This document shows, piece after piece, positions 47,758-61,100 of a stretch of 64,000 bases of DNA. Source of the DNA: Micromussa lordhowensis (lineage: Eukaryota; Cnidaria; Anthozoa; Scleractinia; Lobophylliidae); assembly GCA_964020085.1 (NCBI GenBank), contig OZ026600.1, forward strand, positions 3,785,865 to 3,849,864, in the 5' to 3' direction. Numbering within the stretch: position 1 is the first letter of the stretch; each line of letters opens with the position of its first letter. The position numbers and the translations under genes are program-made. Below the pieces are notes generated by a model. It had not been told where the DNA came from. It saw nothing but the letters and a program-made list of their open reading frames with translations, and searched no databases.

Positions 47758-48650
47758 AGAGGGAGAGGTACTGCGATGTCGAGCGAGACCGTAGAGGAAA
47801 AAATGGCCGCCTGAAACGCGCGCGAAAGGATTTCACGCTCCCCCAGGAGTGCGCGGCCATTTTTTCTCGCGGTTTTCGGACCCTCTACTGACAGCCTGGA
47901 ACGGGCTTGGAGTTTCGTGAAATTTCGTTAGAAATCTATAGATCGTTTTCACTGTCACGCAATAAAAAAATAAAATCGAAAACCATTCAGTGGATAAAGT
48001 CAAGATCTTATTGGAAATACGTAAAGAAGACACTTCTCCGAGTTTTAGGTCCGTGCGTTTACCCAAACCGCAGATATTCGTCGAAATGTTTCGCAGAAAT
48101 TTACAGGGCTTAGTATGGAAACGCCATGTTCGTGCACATCAAATGTGCACCAACATGGCGGTCGGAAAATAGTGTAAACATCTGGAACTTACTTTGGCCA
48201 TCTAGGCGACTGACTATCTGTACTTAACAAACAAGCATTTACATAAGCACTTTTCCTAATGCTCTAACTTCTAAAAAGGTTACAAATCATGAGATAGGTG
48301 TATGTTTTTCGACAAATGCGATCGCAGCTTTGTGTCACGCACCGACATAACTCTGAAATTCAAAATGCTCGGATTTCCAGACGAAGCACGCTATTGAGCT
48401 GTAAAATTGTAAACAGATATAAATATACGTTCTCTTATGCCCGATGAGGATAAAAACTTTGGTGGCTCTTTAGTTTCGGATTTTAGAAAGCGATGACGTC
48501 ACGTGAAAACGATCTATAAACTGGAAGTGAACGAAATCTGCTCGTTGTAGTAGACACCAGTCTACTGCATCACACCTTTTTGCTCAGACAAGCTAGTTTC
48601 AGCGCCCTATATATAAGGGCCCTGCTATCTGCCACCGTACTTAGCTATTG

Positions 48651-48748
48651 TAGTCTCCTTCGCAGTCGTTTTTAGGCTCGTCACACAACGCTCCTTTGTG
48701 GGGAAGAGCGTTGCGTGATGAGCCTAAAAACGGCTGTGAAGGAGACTA
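48651..48748. mobile_element. Hairpin MITE, TAGTCTCCTTCGCAG type
   Basis: TAGTCTCCTTCGCAGTCG and TTTTTAGGCTCGTCACACAA pair with TTGCGTGATGAGCCTAAAAA and CGGCTGTGAAGGAGACTA. It is 98 bp with a small loop. Confidence 0.75.
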
Positions 48749-49175
48749 GAGTTTACCGTACCACATCAAAATACCACGACGGCAATGGCATGAGAACGCC
48801 ACCAATGGCTGTGCACGTGCATTATAAATCTTTGTACATTTCTTAGCCGTCCTCGGCAAAATAACGTGAAAGGAGTAAATTCGCGTAGTTTGAAGAACGC
48901 GAAGGGCGGCGGCCAACTGGCGTTACTCATTTTAACTTGAGTAAGTTGTGAGAGAGATAGGTGCTCTGAACAAATCTATACAGCTGCGAAATATTTTTAC
49001 TGGACGTCGTCCTAATTTCGCTGCGGCTCTAGGCGCTCTAGTATTTCATTTTGCGGATCAAATAAACAAAGGTTCGATCCAATGAGCTTTTCGCATTTGC
49101 TAAAAATAGCGTGACCTCCAGGTCATGCAATCTCACTTTCGCTTCGCGGATCATAGTAGAGGTTGTACGTACATC

Positions 49176-52100
49176 ATGGCGAAGTTAGTGATTTACAGTC
49201 TTCTATTGTCAATTGCTGTTCTTCACGGCTCATGCTTACAAACGGAGATATTTTACAAGATTCGCCAGCTTGTGCACAAACATCAACATTCACTCCAAGC
49301 GCGTCATGATTTTATCGAGCAACGAACCATAGAACAACCACTAGATCACTTTGAACCTTCGCAAATGACGTTTAAGCAACGTTACTGGGTAAATGCTAAC
49401 TACTGGAGGAAACAAGATGGTCCAGTTTTCTTATACATTGGAGGCGAGTCTAAGATGTCTGCGGGTTATATAGACGGTGGTATGTATAAATTACTTTCGT
49501 TCATAATTACGTGGTGCCGCTTTGCATGTCTTTGCATGTCAGACTGTGGCGGACTCTCAACTTTGTGCCGGCATCGTGCAGATGTTCACAACATCCTCTT
49601 CTGTTCACAAGGAGAGATGTTAGCTAGCTAATTCCTGTAGTTTTATAGACGTCCTGTCACAATTTTAAGAATATGTGCAGTACGGAATGAGCAAAACGCC
49701 AACGTAGCCGGAAGTAGATATTAAAACGCACGATCCCTACACTATCTGAATTGAATGATTCGTACCGTAAAAATCCGACAGAGAATAAGTCCTGGGCAAA
49801 CCTTTCTACCAAACTTCTGCCCAGCGCTAAAATTGGTCCAAAAGTTTCAATTGCCCTTGCGGTAGTACCAGCCTTGCTATCAAATTGCTTTTGGTCAAAA
49901 GGCTTCCAGTGGCAGTGAGCATGTTTTTGACGGAGTGAGGAGGGAAGAATGATGGTTCCTTTGGGTGGAATTTTACGTTTCAAAATTATTTGGTTCTATA
50001 TTTGAAAGAGATTTTGGGTGCGAAATATTCGAGATGCATGCTAGCCTGCAGCCCATTTAGCGGGGCGGAAACGTGAGAAAGTGAACATTCGCCAAACACT
50101 CCCTGTCACGCGTCATGTTTCACGCTAAGTGTATCGAATGGGCGACGAGCCCAAAGAGGGCAAAGAATGTCTGCTTCAGCAAAAACTGCCATTGTAAAAC
50201 TCATTGATCTTTTCACCGCTCTGCAAACGCAGGGTGTTCAGCCTCAAAACGTCCACAGCGGAAGCTTTTGCAGTGCCTTTTCCAGAGTATTAAGGCCGGG
50301 GTACACTTGAAAGCCGTATTTTGGCGGTTGTCTAGAAAACGAAGACCTAAGACCTAAGACCCAAAAACGAAGACCCCTAGAAAACGAAGACCTAGAAAAC
50401 GAAGACCCCCTAGAAAACGAAGACCTAGAAAACGAAGACCCCCTAGAAAACGAAGACCTAGAAAACAAAGACCCCCTAGAAAACGAAGACCTAGAAAACG
50501 AAGACCCCCTAGAAAACGAAGACCTAGAAAACGAAGACCTAGAAAACAAAGACCTAGAAAACGAAGACCCCCTAGAAAACGAAGACCTAGAAAACGAAGA
50601 CCTAGAAAACGAAGACCTAGAAAACGAAGAACCCCTAGAAAAGGGGGAAAAGAATATCCCTTAGATGGCGAATCGAGTTTATAAATAGGTTATGCTTTAC
50701 CTTCATCACAAGAACCAGAAATGTAGAAAATATTTTCTAAAATATTTTATGATCACGCAATCACCCCACGAGTGTAGATTAACTTTTGATTAATACAGTC
50801 CAATACATAACAAATTTGCTTGTCCTTTTATAGTTTCGACGCAGGTATGCATGTGAGAGCTAGGCCGAACGGAATTTTCCCTCGACAATCAATTATCCTT
50901 TTACCACGTGGTGAATAAATTTGCGTGTCACGCACCCGTCACGAACAGTTGACCTTTTCACCACTAAACTCTGACACTCTTGGAATTAACTTGCGTGTGG
51001 CCGACTGAGAAAAGTAACTTTCAGGTTTGTCGTGCTTTCAGATGACAGTTTAAGACCGGTGGGTCCTTTTTTTTAGCGGGTAGAGTCCTTTAATCAAAGT
51101 TAATCTACACTCATGGGGTGATTGCGTGATCATAAAATATTTTGGAAAATATTTTCTACATTTCTGGTTCTTGTGATGAAGGTAAAAACTGAACTCAGAA
51201 AGGCTGACCGCACGGTTGGGGTTAACTGTAGCATAACCTATTTATAAACTCGATTCGCCATCTAAGGGATATTCTTTTCCCCCTTTAGGGGGTCTTCGTT
51301 TTCTAGGTCTTCGTTTTCTAGGGGGTCTTCGTTTTCTAGGGGGTCTTCGTTTTCTAGGGGGTCTTCGTTTTCTAGGGGGTCTTCGTTTTCTAGGTCTTCG
51401 TTTTCTAGGGGTCTTCGTTTTCTAGGTCTTCGTTTTCTAGGGGTCTTCGTTTTTGGGTCTTAGGTCTTAGGTCTTCGTTTTCTAGACAACCGTATTTTGG
51501 CTGGGTATTATGTTTTTTATGGGTTTGGACAAAACATTGACCCCCGGTCAACTGACCCCCTACTGACCCCCTACTGACCCCCCTACTGACCCCCTATAAA
51601 ATCAACTGGAAAATGAAAATTAAAAAAGCCCAGAACTATCGATGGGACCGATTTATGTTCATCAATAAAAATTAAGCTCACCTGAAACTTCCAAGATGGT
51701 GGACGCGTTGCAGATTTCCGACTCCCTTCTCATTTGACTGAGGGATTTGTCACGGAAACTGGAGCACAGAATAAGTTGGAATATCATCAAGTATGGTATT
51801 TGTACTCATTAGAAAATTAAGCAATGACAATAGCGAGGAAATTCTGGCGAATTAACACGCACACGACTAACTGCGAGCGACACGCACACGATTACATCAA
51901 CCGGAAGTTTATTTTAGCAACCTTGTAGGCCCATGTCCCTCGCCTTCCGCATGCACAAACAAAGCTATCTTGGATAGTGAAGATTAAATGAGATTGAGTT
52001 ACCTTGAGAATCCGTGGTCTTTTTGGCGAGTTCATGCACCAAGGAGAAAGTAATCCACCGGGCTTGTCAGTTGTTAAAATGCGAAAACAAGGCGAGAGGC

Positions 52101-55100
52101 CTGGAACTACCTTATGAAATTCGCCTTCCGGTTGAGGTTTACAAGCGTGTTCTTGTCGCTCGCGGGTCGCTCGCACGAGCAGTCCATCCAGGGCGCTCCA
52201 TCACAAGCCTTTCGCGCGCCTGCCCATTTGTCAGCATTTCTCTTTGCTTCATTTTCCAATGCGTATGAAAACAATATTTTATGATATTCAAGCCTATTCT
52301 GTGCTCAATTTTCCGTCATCAAAACCACCACTAAACAGTCAAAAGAGAACAAGAGAGTCGGAAATCTGCAATGCATCCGCCATCTTGGAAGTTGTAGGTA
52401 AGCTAAATTTTTATTAATGAACTTTAATCGGTCCCATTGATAGTTCTGGGCTTTTTTTAATTTTCATTTTCCCATTAATTTTATAGGGGGTCAGTAGGGG
52501 GGTCAGTAGGGGGTCAGTTGACCGGGGGTCAGTGTTTTGTCGAAACCCGTTTTTTATGCAAATACCCAGAAGCAATCAAGAATCTCTCTGCTCATCTCAC
52601 ATATCTATGTTTTGCGTTGTTTTGGAAATTTTTTGGTGATTTTTAGGTATATTTGGAGAGAAATAGTTTTTCTCAAAGGATTAGTAAAATTGATGGAAAT
52701 AGGAAATTTTGAAGATTTGTTGTTGTTTTAAAATACAGTTTGAAATTAAAAAAATGGTAGACACACTCCAAACAGTTGCCCAACAACCTGGGGCCTGTTG
52801 CCCTTTCAACCTCTCTTTAAACTTACCAAAATTTCACTTAAATTCACATGTACCCCCGCCTTAACCAAAAAAAAATATGAGAGGAGATAATGTGTTGTTT
52901 TTAGAATTGGTACCTCTTGAGGGTTCAAAATTTCTGACGAGCACCCCCATTCCTTTAATATGGGAGTCCCCCCGGGTTATAAAGGCTAATGGCACATACG
53001 ACTTACTTCAAGTCCAGGGGGGGATTTGCATCGTCGTCTCACTGAAGGGTGTAAATTTTGGATTTTGGTCTCAGTTAGGGTGTTTATAGCAAAATGCCAT
53101 TATATTTAGCCATGAAGGTCTCATTTAGGGTTGTATGCGAAGAAACATAAAAATATGTATTCAATTTATGACAATGCTTTTAAGAAGTACTTATGGCTAA
53201 AAGTATTCAATGATAATGTCTTTGCCATCGTTAAAAAGCACTGTATTTTTCATTTGTCTGTGTTTTAACATGGTTTCTTTTAGGGGTGAAACAAAGCTTG
53301 GGCCACGCCCATGCCACGCCCCAGATCGGTCACCTTGAGGGGTTTAATTACCAACCTGTCTTATGCATCCCCCCATCCATTAACCCTTCATTTCCTTCTT
53401 GATATCATGATAACACTAATAATTGTCTCGATGGGATGGACTGGCATCAGGTAATGATGTTGCCGGATATGTCTGAGTTGTTTTGCTGTCAATTTGTTTC
53501 AGGTAATATTGTCGACCTAGCAGAGAAATATGGTGGCCTGATCTTTGGAGTGGAGCATCGCTATTATGGTTTAAGTGTTTTTGAAGGCAGTTTGGAGAAT
53601 GAGAACCTTGTTTACCTTTCGAGTCAACAAGCGTAAGTTGTCAAGTAGCTGTGTTGTGAATCGTTTAAGAATCAATGTCAAGTTGAGGTCAATATGAAAA
53701 ATTTAATCTAAATTTTACAAGTTTGTTCGTTCATGATCCGTGTCACCTCTCCTCTTGGAGGGGGCATTGGGATTTCGGTTTTGCGGATTTGGCCAATTTC
53801 TGGTTCAGTGTTTTTGGTTTTTGCACTTAAAAAACTGTCAGTGCCTTTTTCGGTTTTGGTGTCTTGTTTCTCCAATTTAGTCTTTGGTTTTCGTTTTTTG
53901 TCAACAATAATGGCGGGTTTTTTGGACTTTTGTGTCCAATGCAGTTTACAGTTTTACTGGATTTGTCAAGGAAGTTCCAGGTACACCCTGCTGTCACACA
54001 AAAACTGTAATTCCAAGGGACCTCTTGTATAGCCTTCTACCCAGACTTTCTTTTAGAGCCAAAGATAACAAAACAAAAGACTATTTTTCAAACATCACGC
54101 GGCTGGGATAATATCTTGACTGTGGTCCATAGAGTTTATTTTTAGCTTGATTGTGAGCTGTTTCTCTCCCCTTTGCGTCGCTTGAATAACATTGCGCTCA
54201 CTCGCTCTGTTCACATGGAATAACAGCAAAGGAGAGACTGTGTGTTTGTTTGTACAGCTACCATTGTGACTACACAAATGAAAATTCTGACAATGGGCGA
54301 TGTTTGCCAGGTTTTTTGGTTTCTAATAGGCCACTAAGCCCCCCTCCTCTAGTGTCTCTAGTCTAAGCATCCTGCTGAGGTAAATCCGCAAAAATCATTC
54401 TTCTTGAAGTCCATTCCAGTTTTCTTTCTCTGAAATATCAGCATGCCGGACTGGCCAGCACTTCCTTTTGTGCCATAGTGTTTCTACTGTTTCTCTTCGC
54501 ATGATCTGTATGACTAAAACCTAATGTTGAGTCCCAGTAGAAGCATGGTGGTTTTAATGTTTGCCGACCTATCGATCACAGTCAAACCCCAACCCCCACC
54601 CTGAGGTAAAACAGGAGTGTGGGTTAGGCTACACTTAGGCTAACGTTCTAAAGTGACTCCTTGTATTAAAATATGTTGTTCCCATTGTCATTGTCACCTG
54701 GACCCATCCTGTTGTAACCTCTGGTTATTCATTCATCCTTAGTCAACTATTGTCTGAGGTTTTCTTCAGCTAAAGGATGATTTTGTTACCAGAGAGAGCT
54801 TTAGTAGACTTGGTTGCTGTTGTAGGGCGGGCGGGGGAGTTATTGATCAATTTTGGATATTTTTTTATTTTTATAAATTAACAGGAAAATTATCACTGCA
54901 AAACCAGGTAAATGTTACAGAAATAATGATTAATTCTCCTTATAGAGAACTGATACCATTTTCTGTACTTTTTTTAGTTTGGCTGACTTGGCTGAATTCT
55001 GTGTCTTTGCTCGGAAAATGTACAACCTCACTGATCAAAATAAGTGGATTGCATATGGCGGCTCATACCCGGGATCACTGTCAGCATGGTTCAGACTCAA

Positions 55101-58100
55101 GGTAAACACTTAGTTGACGAGAGCGCAAAGATGTTGAAAATGTTCTGGTAAGGCAGCATGGCCGAGTGGTTAGTGCGCCGGACTTAAAATCCGGTGGTTG
55201 CAGGTTCAAGTTGTTTCTCGGTATACCCTAGTTTAACTCCTCAGTAATGTTTTTAAAGAGCCGACTAGTCTGCCTCCCGCTAGTTGAGAATTTTAAGCTT
55301 ATTATGTTTATTTGATATATTTGTTTCTTTCAGATTTTAAAGCGGCATACCTGTGAACTAGTTATAATTATGCATATTGTTTTATTTAAATTTTTGTTCA
55401 CGTGACGTCTGCCTTGATTGGCTGTGCCATCATGACATATCACCGCATTCTGTTGGATTCTATTAAATGATAGACAAAACTGAAAAGTCTCTTTCAAAGC
55501 ACAGCAATCCCGCCGTTCCGACTGCAAAAGTCTGTTACTGTTTTCCTTTTGTTGATTGCTTTTTCATCAGTACCCTCACCTTGTGTCCGGAGCAGTTGCA
55601 TCATCAGCTCCAGTTGAGGCCAAGACGGACTTCCAGGGATACAATAATGTAGGTTTAATTTCAGAGCGGAAAAACGTATTGCACAGCTTCTGCACATCTC
55701 TTGCCCCACTTCGGGCTCAAGTAATAATACAAGGCCCCCTTGCCTGCTGAGAGGCTCTCTTGCTTACATATTCAGTGGGTTTCTTCAATCTGATCAACGG
55801 ATGCAATATGTAAATGTGTTTGTGGGAAAAAAATTGTCCTTGCACCATCATTTCTTGTATACCGGGGAAAAATAAAAAATTCAAAAACCTGTAGTTTAAC
55901 CCATTGACTCCTGTGCGGGTCATAACCAGACGTAAGGAGTGTTGGCCTTTGTTCCACTTCTGATGTCATCACCTTTGACCAAATTTGGCATCATCTATAC
56001 TCAAAAGATCAGAGTGATCGGCTCAGTGGAGCCTGAAATATGCACGAAAATGCTCAGAAATTTGAGTGAAAAACTCGGAGCAAAATTTCCTGCGACTACA
56101 CTTAGGTTAACGTGACGGTAAAAATTACCCGTTTCGATGATGCTTTCTCAGAAATTTTTGAACTGGAAGCGAGCAGTAGAAGATCAATCAGTGCCACAAA
56201 AATACAAGAAAAGGAGGAAAAGGAAAGGCGAAAAAAAAAAATTAAAAAACCCAAAAAGCCTAAAGACGTAGGTCACTTTCTCGTCCAAATTTTGATTCAG
56301 ACTGCGCATGTCCGGGCAAAAATGTCATCAAACGCGGTGCTAGTGGAAAGAAAGGCATGCTATTAGCCTGCGAATACAGCCGCCTTTCATTCGCTCCCGC
56401 TACTAACGTGCGAAACGCGAAGAAAGACGTCTTTCTTCGCGTTTCGCACGTTAGTAGCGGGAGCGAATGAAAGGCGGCTGTATTCACAGGCTAATTGCAA
56501 ATGCCTTTTTTAGTAGATCGGAGCTAGTTTGGCTCATATCCAGGCTGAGAATCTCCAAAATGTCCAAAAAATGCATTTTTGGCAAAAAAGCTCCAGGAGT
56601 TAATGGGTTGATTTTGTCCCAAGAAAATTGATTCCCCAAGAAAACAATACACCAGCTTTCCATTAGTGACGTTAACTTGTTACTGCTTATTTGTAAAATT
56701 GGGAAAACATATAAAGTTTCTAACGTTTTTTGTTTACACAATCGATGAAATTTAGAAGACTGGCGCACAGCCAAAACACGCGCATCCTTATTACGTTTTT
56801 CCACTCTGAAAGGTTTAATACCACTGCCTTGTCCCCGGACCTTACTCACTGGTCGTGCAGGATTGCAGTTAAAAAAGAACTCTTTTACTGCATAAGGAAC
56901 GTTTGCAAAGGAAGCAGCAGCTCACAAAATTCAACTGACAAATATTTATCATATCTAGCAACTTCCAATATTTTCCATTTCCTTTATAATTGCCAAGGGC
57001 AAGGCGCACTTTTCCCTCACATAACCGATCTGGTTATTTTTCCCTGCATTATGTTTTAGAACTTACTGTCTTAGTTTTACAGGACTTTATGTCTTTCAAC
57101 TCTGTGGCAGTCTTCTGTATGTTAACTGATTTTTTTTTAGTAACTCGAACAAATAACTGCTCAAGCTGCATGGACTCTGCTTAGTCCCACATGAATGTAA
57201 CATGCGTGTATTTTTCTGCAGGTTGCTGCTGCAAGTTTTGCTTCACCGCTGGTTGGTGGGTCTGCACAAGTAAGATTTTCACCTTGTCAAGATTTCATAA
57301 AGAGTGGCGCAGTGGCATGGTTAGCGCACTGAACTCGAAACGAGCGGTCTGGATTGGAGCTCTGGCCGGGTCATTGCTTCAAGACGCTTTGCTCTCACAG
57401 TGCCTCTCTCCACCCAGGTGTATAAATGGGTACTGGCGAGTTTAATGCTGGGGTTAACCCTGCATCCCACCCAGGGGGGAGTAGAAATACTCCTAGTTGA
57501 TTCATGCTACAGAAACCGGGATAAGCTCCGACCTGATGGGCCCCTATGCAGACTTTTATGCTAGCCATGGTTTTTCTTCCTTTTAATAGTGTCGCAGCAA
57601 TATAAAGAAAGCCTTCAGCACTGTGGACCAGCTGATTGCAGAGAAGAACTTTAAAAAACTGGAGGAAGACTTTTCTTCGTGTGGTGATATGTCTCATCCG
57701 AATGACACTTGGGTTTTCACGCAGAACCTTATGACTATTCTAGACTCGATCGTTCAGTACAATAATCAAGTTCCTGGAATGAATATAGAGCAAGTGTGTC
57801 AGTATATGACAAACCCATCAATGACTCCTTATCAAGGTCTTGTGCGCTTAGTCCAAGTAAGGATAAATGTTTAATTTTGTTGCTAGTGAATGTGTAGAGA
57901 ATGCGGGTCATAAGGAATGAGGAATATAGTGGGAGACTTTCAATGCGTGACTTTGCCATTATTAATAAATTTGTTTCCGTTTGCGTTAGTTTCTCTGATT
58001 ACTTTTTATCTTGCAGAGCTTTCTTGCTCTATCAAAGCCTTGCTTCAACTATAACTACACAACCTATATGGAAATCTTCAAGAACACTACCCAAGATCCC

Positions 58101-61100
58101 ACAGGCTCTGCTTTGTATCGTCAGTGGATCTATCAGACCTGTTCACAATTTGGTTACTGTAGGTTCATTTCTTTCTTTTTTTACTCAGGGCCGTAAAAGG
58201 TACCGTCGTTTTACATGCTCTTGATTTTTCTTGCTTTTTCTGTTAATAGTAAATTTTGTAATGCAGGCGCGGACAACAGGGGTTCGCTCAAGACTCTCGC
58301 ATGGTTTTCTCGCATGGTTTTCTTTGCTGTTGGGCGAAAGACGAATTACTGTTATATTCTGGAGTGTTGTTTATGCAACTGTTTTTCCCTCTGTCACATA
58401 TATCACACATACACATCTTAAGGCACATGGGTATAATCAAGTGTTTAGATGAAGCTTGATGAAATGTTATTTTGTTAATTGCGTGACGCGCGTTCACTTT
58501 TACTGAGATCAAATTTTCCTACTCTTCTAGATGTAGTTGTTGTCAGTAGCTCTAAATCTGCCCCTCCATGGCCCTTTCAAATTCCCACTTAAACATGTTT
58601 GTGTTCTATGTGCAATATTTCTTGTTTATGTACATTGTCATCAGTGTGCGCATTTGAAAATAGCACTTCCTAGCTGATGCAAACACAAGAGTCATTGCTC
58701 TGTTTCTTTTCAGATCAGACCTGTGAAAAGAACACGAGCTGTGTGTTCTCCGTCTCGTTACCAGACCTCTTTTATAACCTGGCCATATGCTCGGACGTGT
58801 TCAATATTCCAAATCAAGAGGTTTATGAAAGAGTGGCTTTTGAAAATGCCTACTACGGAGGTGATAAACCCAAGGGTACAAAAATTGTTTTTGTCAATGG
58901 TAAGGAGTTTAAGTACTAAGTATAGAAGGCTTGCCGCTAGTTTGAGGCTCTCGGTCAGTTGAGTGGGGATGATTGTAAAGGCAGGCATGCGACGAGTGAG
59001 GTCTTCATTGGCCGCCTGCTTTTTCGATCATTCTCACTGACCAAGAGCCTAGAACCGGCTAACTGGTCACTTACCGGTACTATGGGGTTCTTTTGGAAGT
59101 GTTTATTTGCCTGAATAATGACCTGGGATTTAAAATTTTATTGTAAGGTAACCCCAGAAATTCAGATCTTTTGAATGCAGAGGTCCACACAAAACAAGAA
59201 ACAAAAGTTATTAGTCAAGATGCCTCACTCCATTTAGGAGTTTCATGGAGATATCGACCAACGAATTTTAGCCGTGTATAATCAAACTGAAACTGAATTC
59301 AAGGCTGACACTGCGAGAGAAGGGCTGTTTTATTACGGCCAATATTTAAAGAACCGTTAGAGTGTTTTCTTTCATCATAGCCCTGGCATTAGGAAGACTT
59401 ATGTTGTAAGTGAAAATATTAGCCTCTATAAACCAGCCCTTTTGTCGTAGTGACAGCGTTGCATTTCTTTTTTATTATACATGGCTAAAATTCGTCGGTA
59501 TTAATAATACTTCTGAATGGAATGAGGTACATTAAGAACAAAATGTCTTGACCAACCCAAGAACATTACACACAAAATCTGGCCAGACTATGAAAAATTA
59601 ATCACGCAGCGCTAACTACAACAGCAACATGTTTATTTTCTCAATACAAATAGGAATATTTAACATTTGTAGTATATTTAATACACGTTGCATGATACAG
59701 ACAAGGTGACAATTGTAATTTTAATTTAATGAGACTGACGGCTGAATGAGCCGTTAGGTTTTCGAGTTGGTGAGTTCTTATTGAAGAACAGAAGAGCTAG
59801 AGGACGAATTTATAGTTTACAGCTTAGTTTAAGGGAGAAAAAAATGATGATGATGATGATGATGATGATGACAGATTACACCACCGACTGCGACTCGTAA
59901 GAACTGCCTGGCTTAGATCGTTTTTTTTTTTACATTGCTTTTTGCATTTGCTATCCCAGGATCCATAGACCCATGGCATGCTTTAAGTGTCCTCACAAAC
60001 CAAAGCGCATCGGAGCTGTCCATTTATATCCCTGGTACCTCTCATTGTGCAAACATGAATTCTGATCAACCCAGCGATCCGCCGGCTCTGATTCACGCAA
60101 GACAGGTTTGTTAATCGTTAGATCATCCTGTGTTTAAATGTGATGGAAAAGAAATTAGATCAGTGTCGCAGGTGACATCCTACTTTGAACGTAGCCAGGA
60201 CAAATATTTAACAATTATTGGACGGGGTTGAGCAAAATAGTGCAATTTGTCAGTTGCGAGCAGATCAATTATTTGCCGAAGCCGAAGGCTGAGGAAAACA
60301 ATTGATCTGAGAGACACTGACAAATCGCGGTATTTTGTGATAACCGAGTTCAATAATCGCTTTATCATTCAATCATTAAGTTTGTTTTCATATTTGAATC
60401 ACTCTCTGACAGCTCAGAGAAGCGATCTGCAAGAGCGTGGTTACAATTACGCATGAGCAGAAGGTTATTTGCAGCAAAACGCACTTAGACAGTACTGCAC
60501 ATGAGCAAACCATTCCTATTTGCAGGTAGTTATTTGCAGGTCATGTGGTAGGCTCTCGGCCAATGAAATGTGAGAAACATTTGGCTGCGTATTCTCTCCG
60601 AGAAACTGAAAATCATTGTGTACCAGGGGTTACAAAAGTGATATATGTGCAGATGTTTTAACATTTGCAGATAAAAATCAGCTGCCTAGCTTTGGAAGTG
60701 ATATAATACCATCGGTCTTTTTAGATATTGATCAATGTGACGTCATCATTCGTGACGGCGTTTAGATATCTGATCTTTATTAGCATAGATATTTACGATT
60801 TTATTCCTCTGTTTACTCCTTAGTTTTAGTTTCGATTAAGAAGATATGCTAAACAACTCAAGACAGTGCTTCATTGCATTACCAAACACCTTGAAGTTCG
60901 TCAAAGAATACCTGATCCACTACATGCCGTGTTTTCAACTTAATTCCCGGTGTTTGGAAATGGAGTCGAACACGGTCTTTCCTGTTTGATATATAACCTG
61001 AAGGTTGAAGGGCAAAGAACTCTAAAACCCACCGGTTCCCAAAATATTAACAAAACCCGGTGGAAATAGGGTTAAAATTTTAGAATGCGTAATGTATTGG

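Larger units (their letters stand above)
45984..49175. other. Intergenic region upstream of the protease gene
   Basis: No host gene was recognised. A frame of about 107 codons at 46591-46914 lacks any domain. GGGCGGATC-type tandem words lie near 47440-47480. Hairpin elements lie at 47689-47757 and 48651-48748. The last few hundred bases include the promoter and 5' UTR of the protease; no TATA box is evident. Confidence 0.5.

Noticed and set aside
50244..50549. Long Ser/Arg/Phe-repeat protein on the minus strand
   Set aside because: It is the translation of the CTAGAAAACGAAGAC minisatellite in the foldback arm. Similar frames arise in other phases, and there is no start context or unique sequence.
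50330..51490. CRISPR-like array
   Set aside because: The regularly spaced repeats have no unique spacers, are in inverted arms and sit in a eukaryotic intron.
55152..55220. Functional tRNA-Leu gene
   Set aside because: The anticodon stem-loop is perfect, but the variable arm is missing and the acceptor stem cannot pair. Listed as a pseudogene or SINE head instead.
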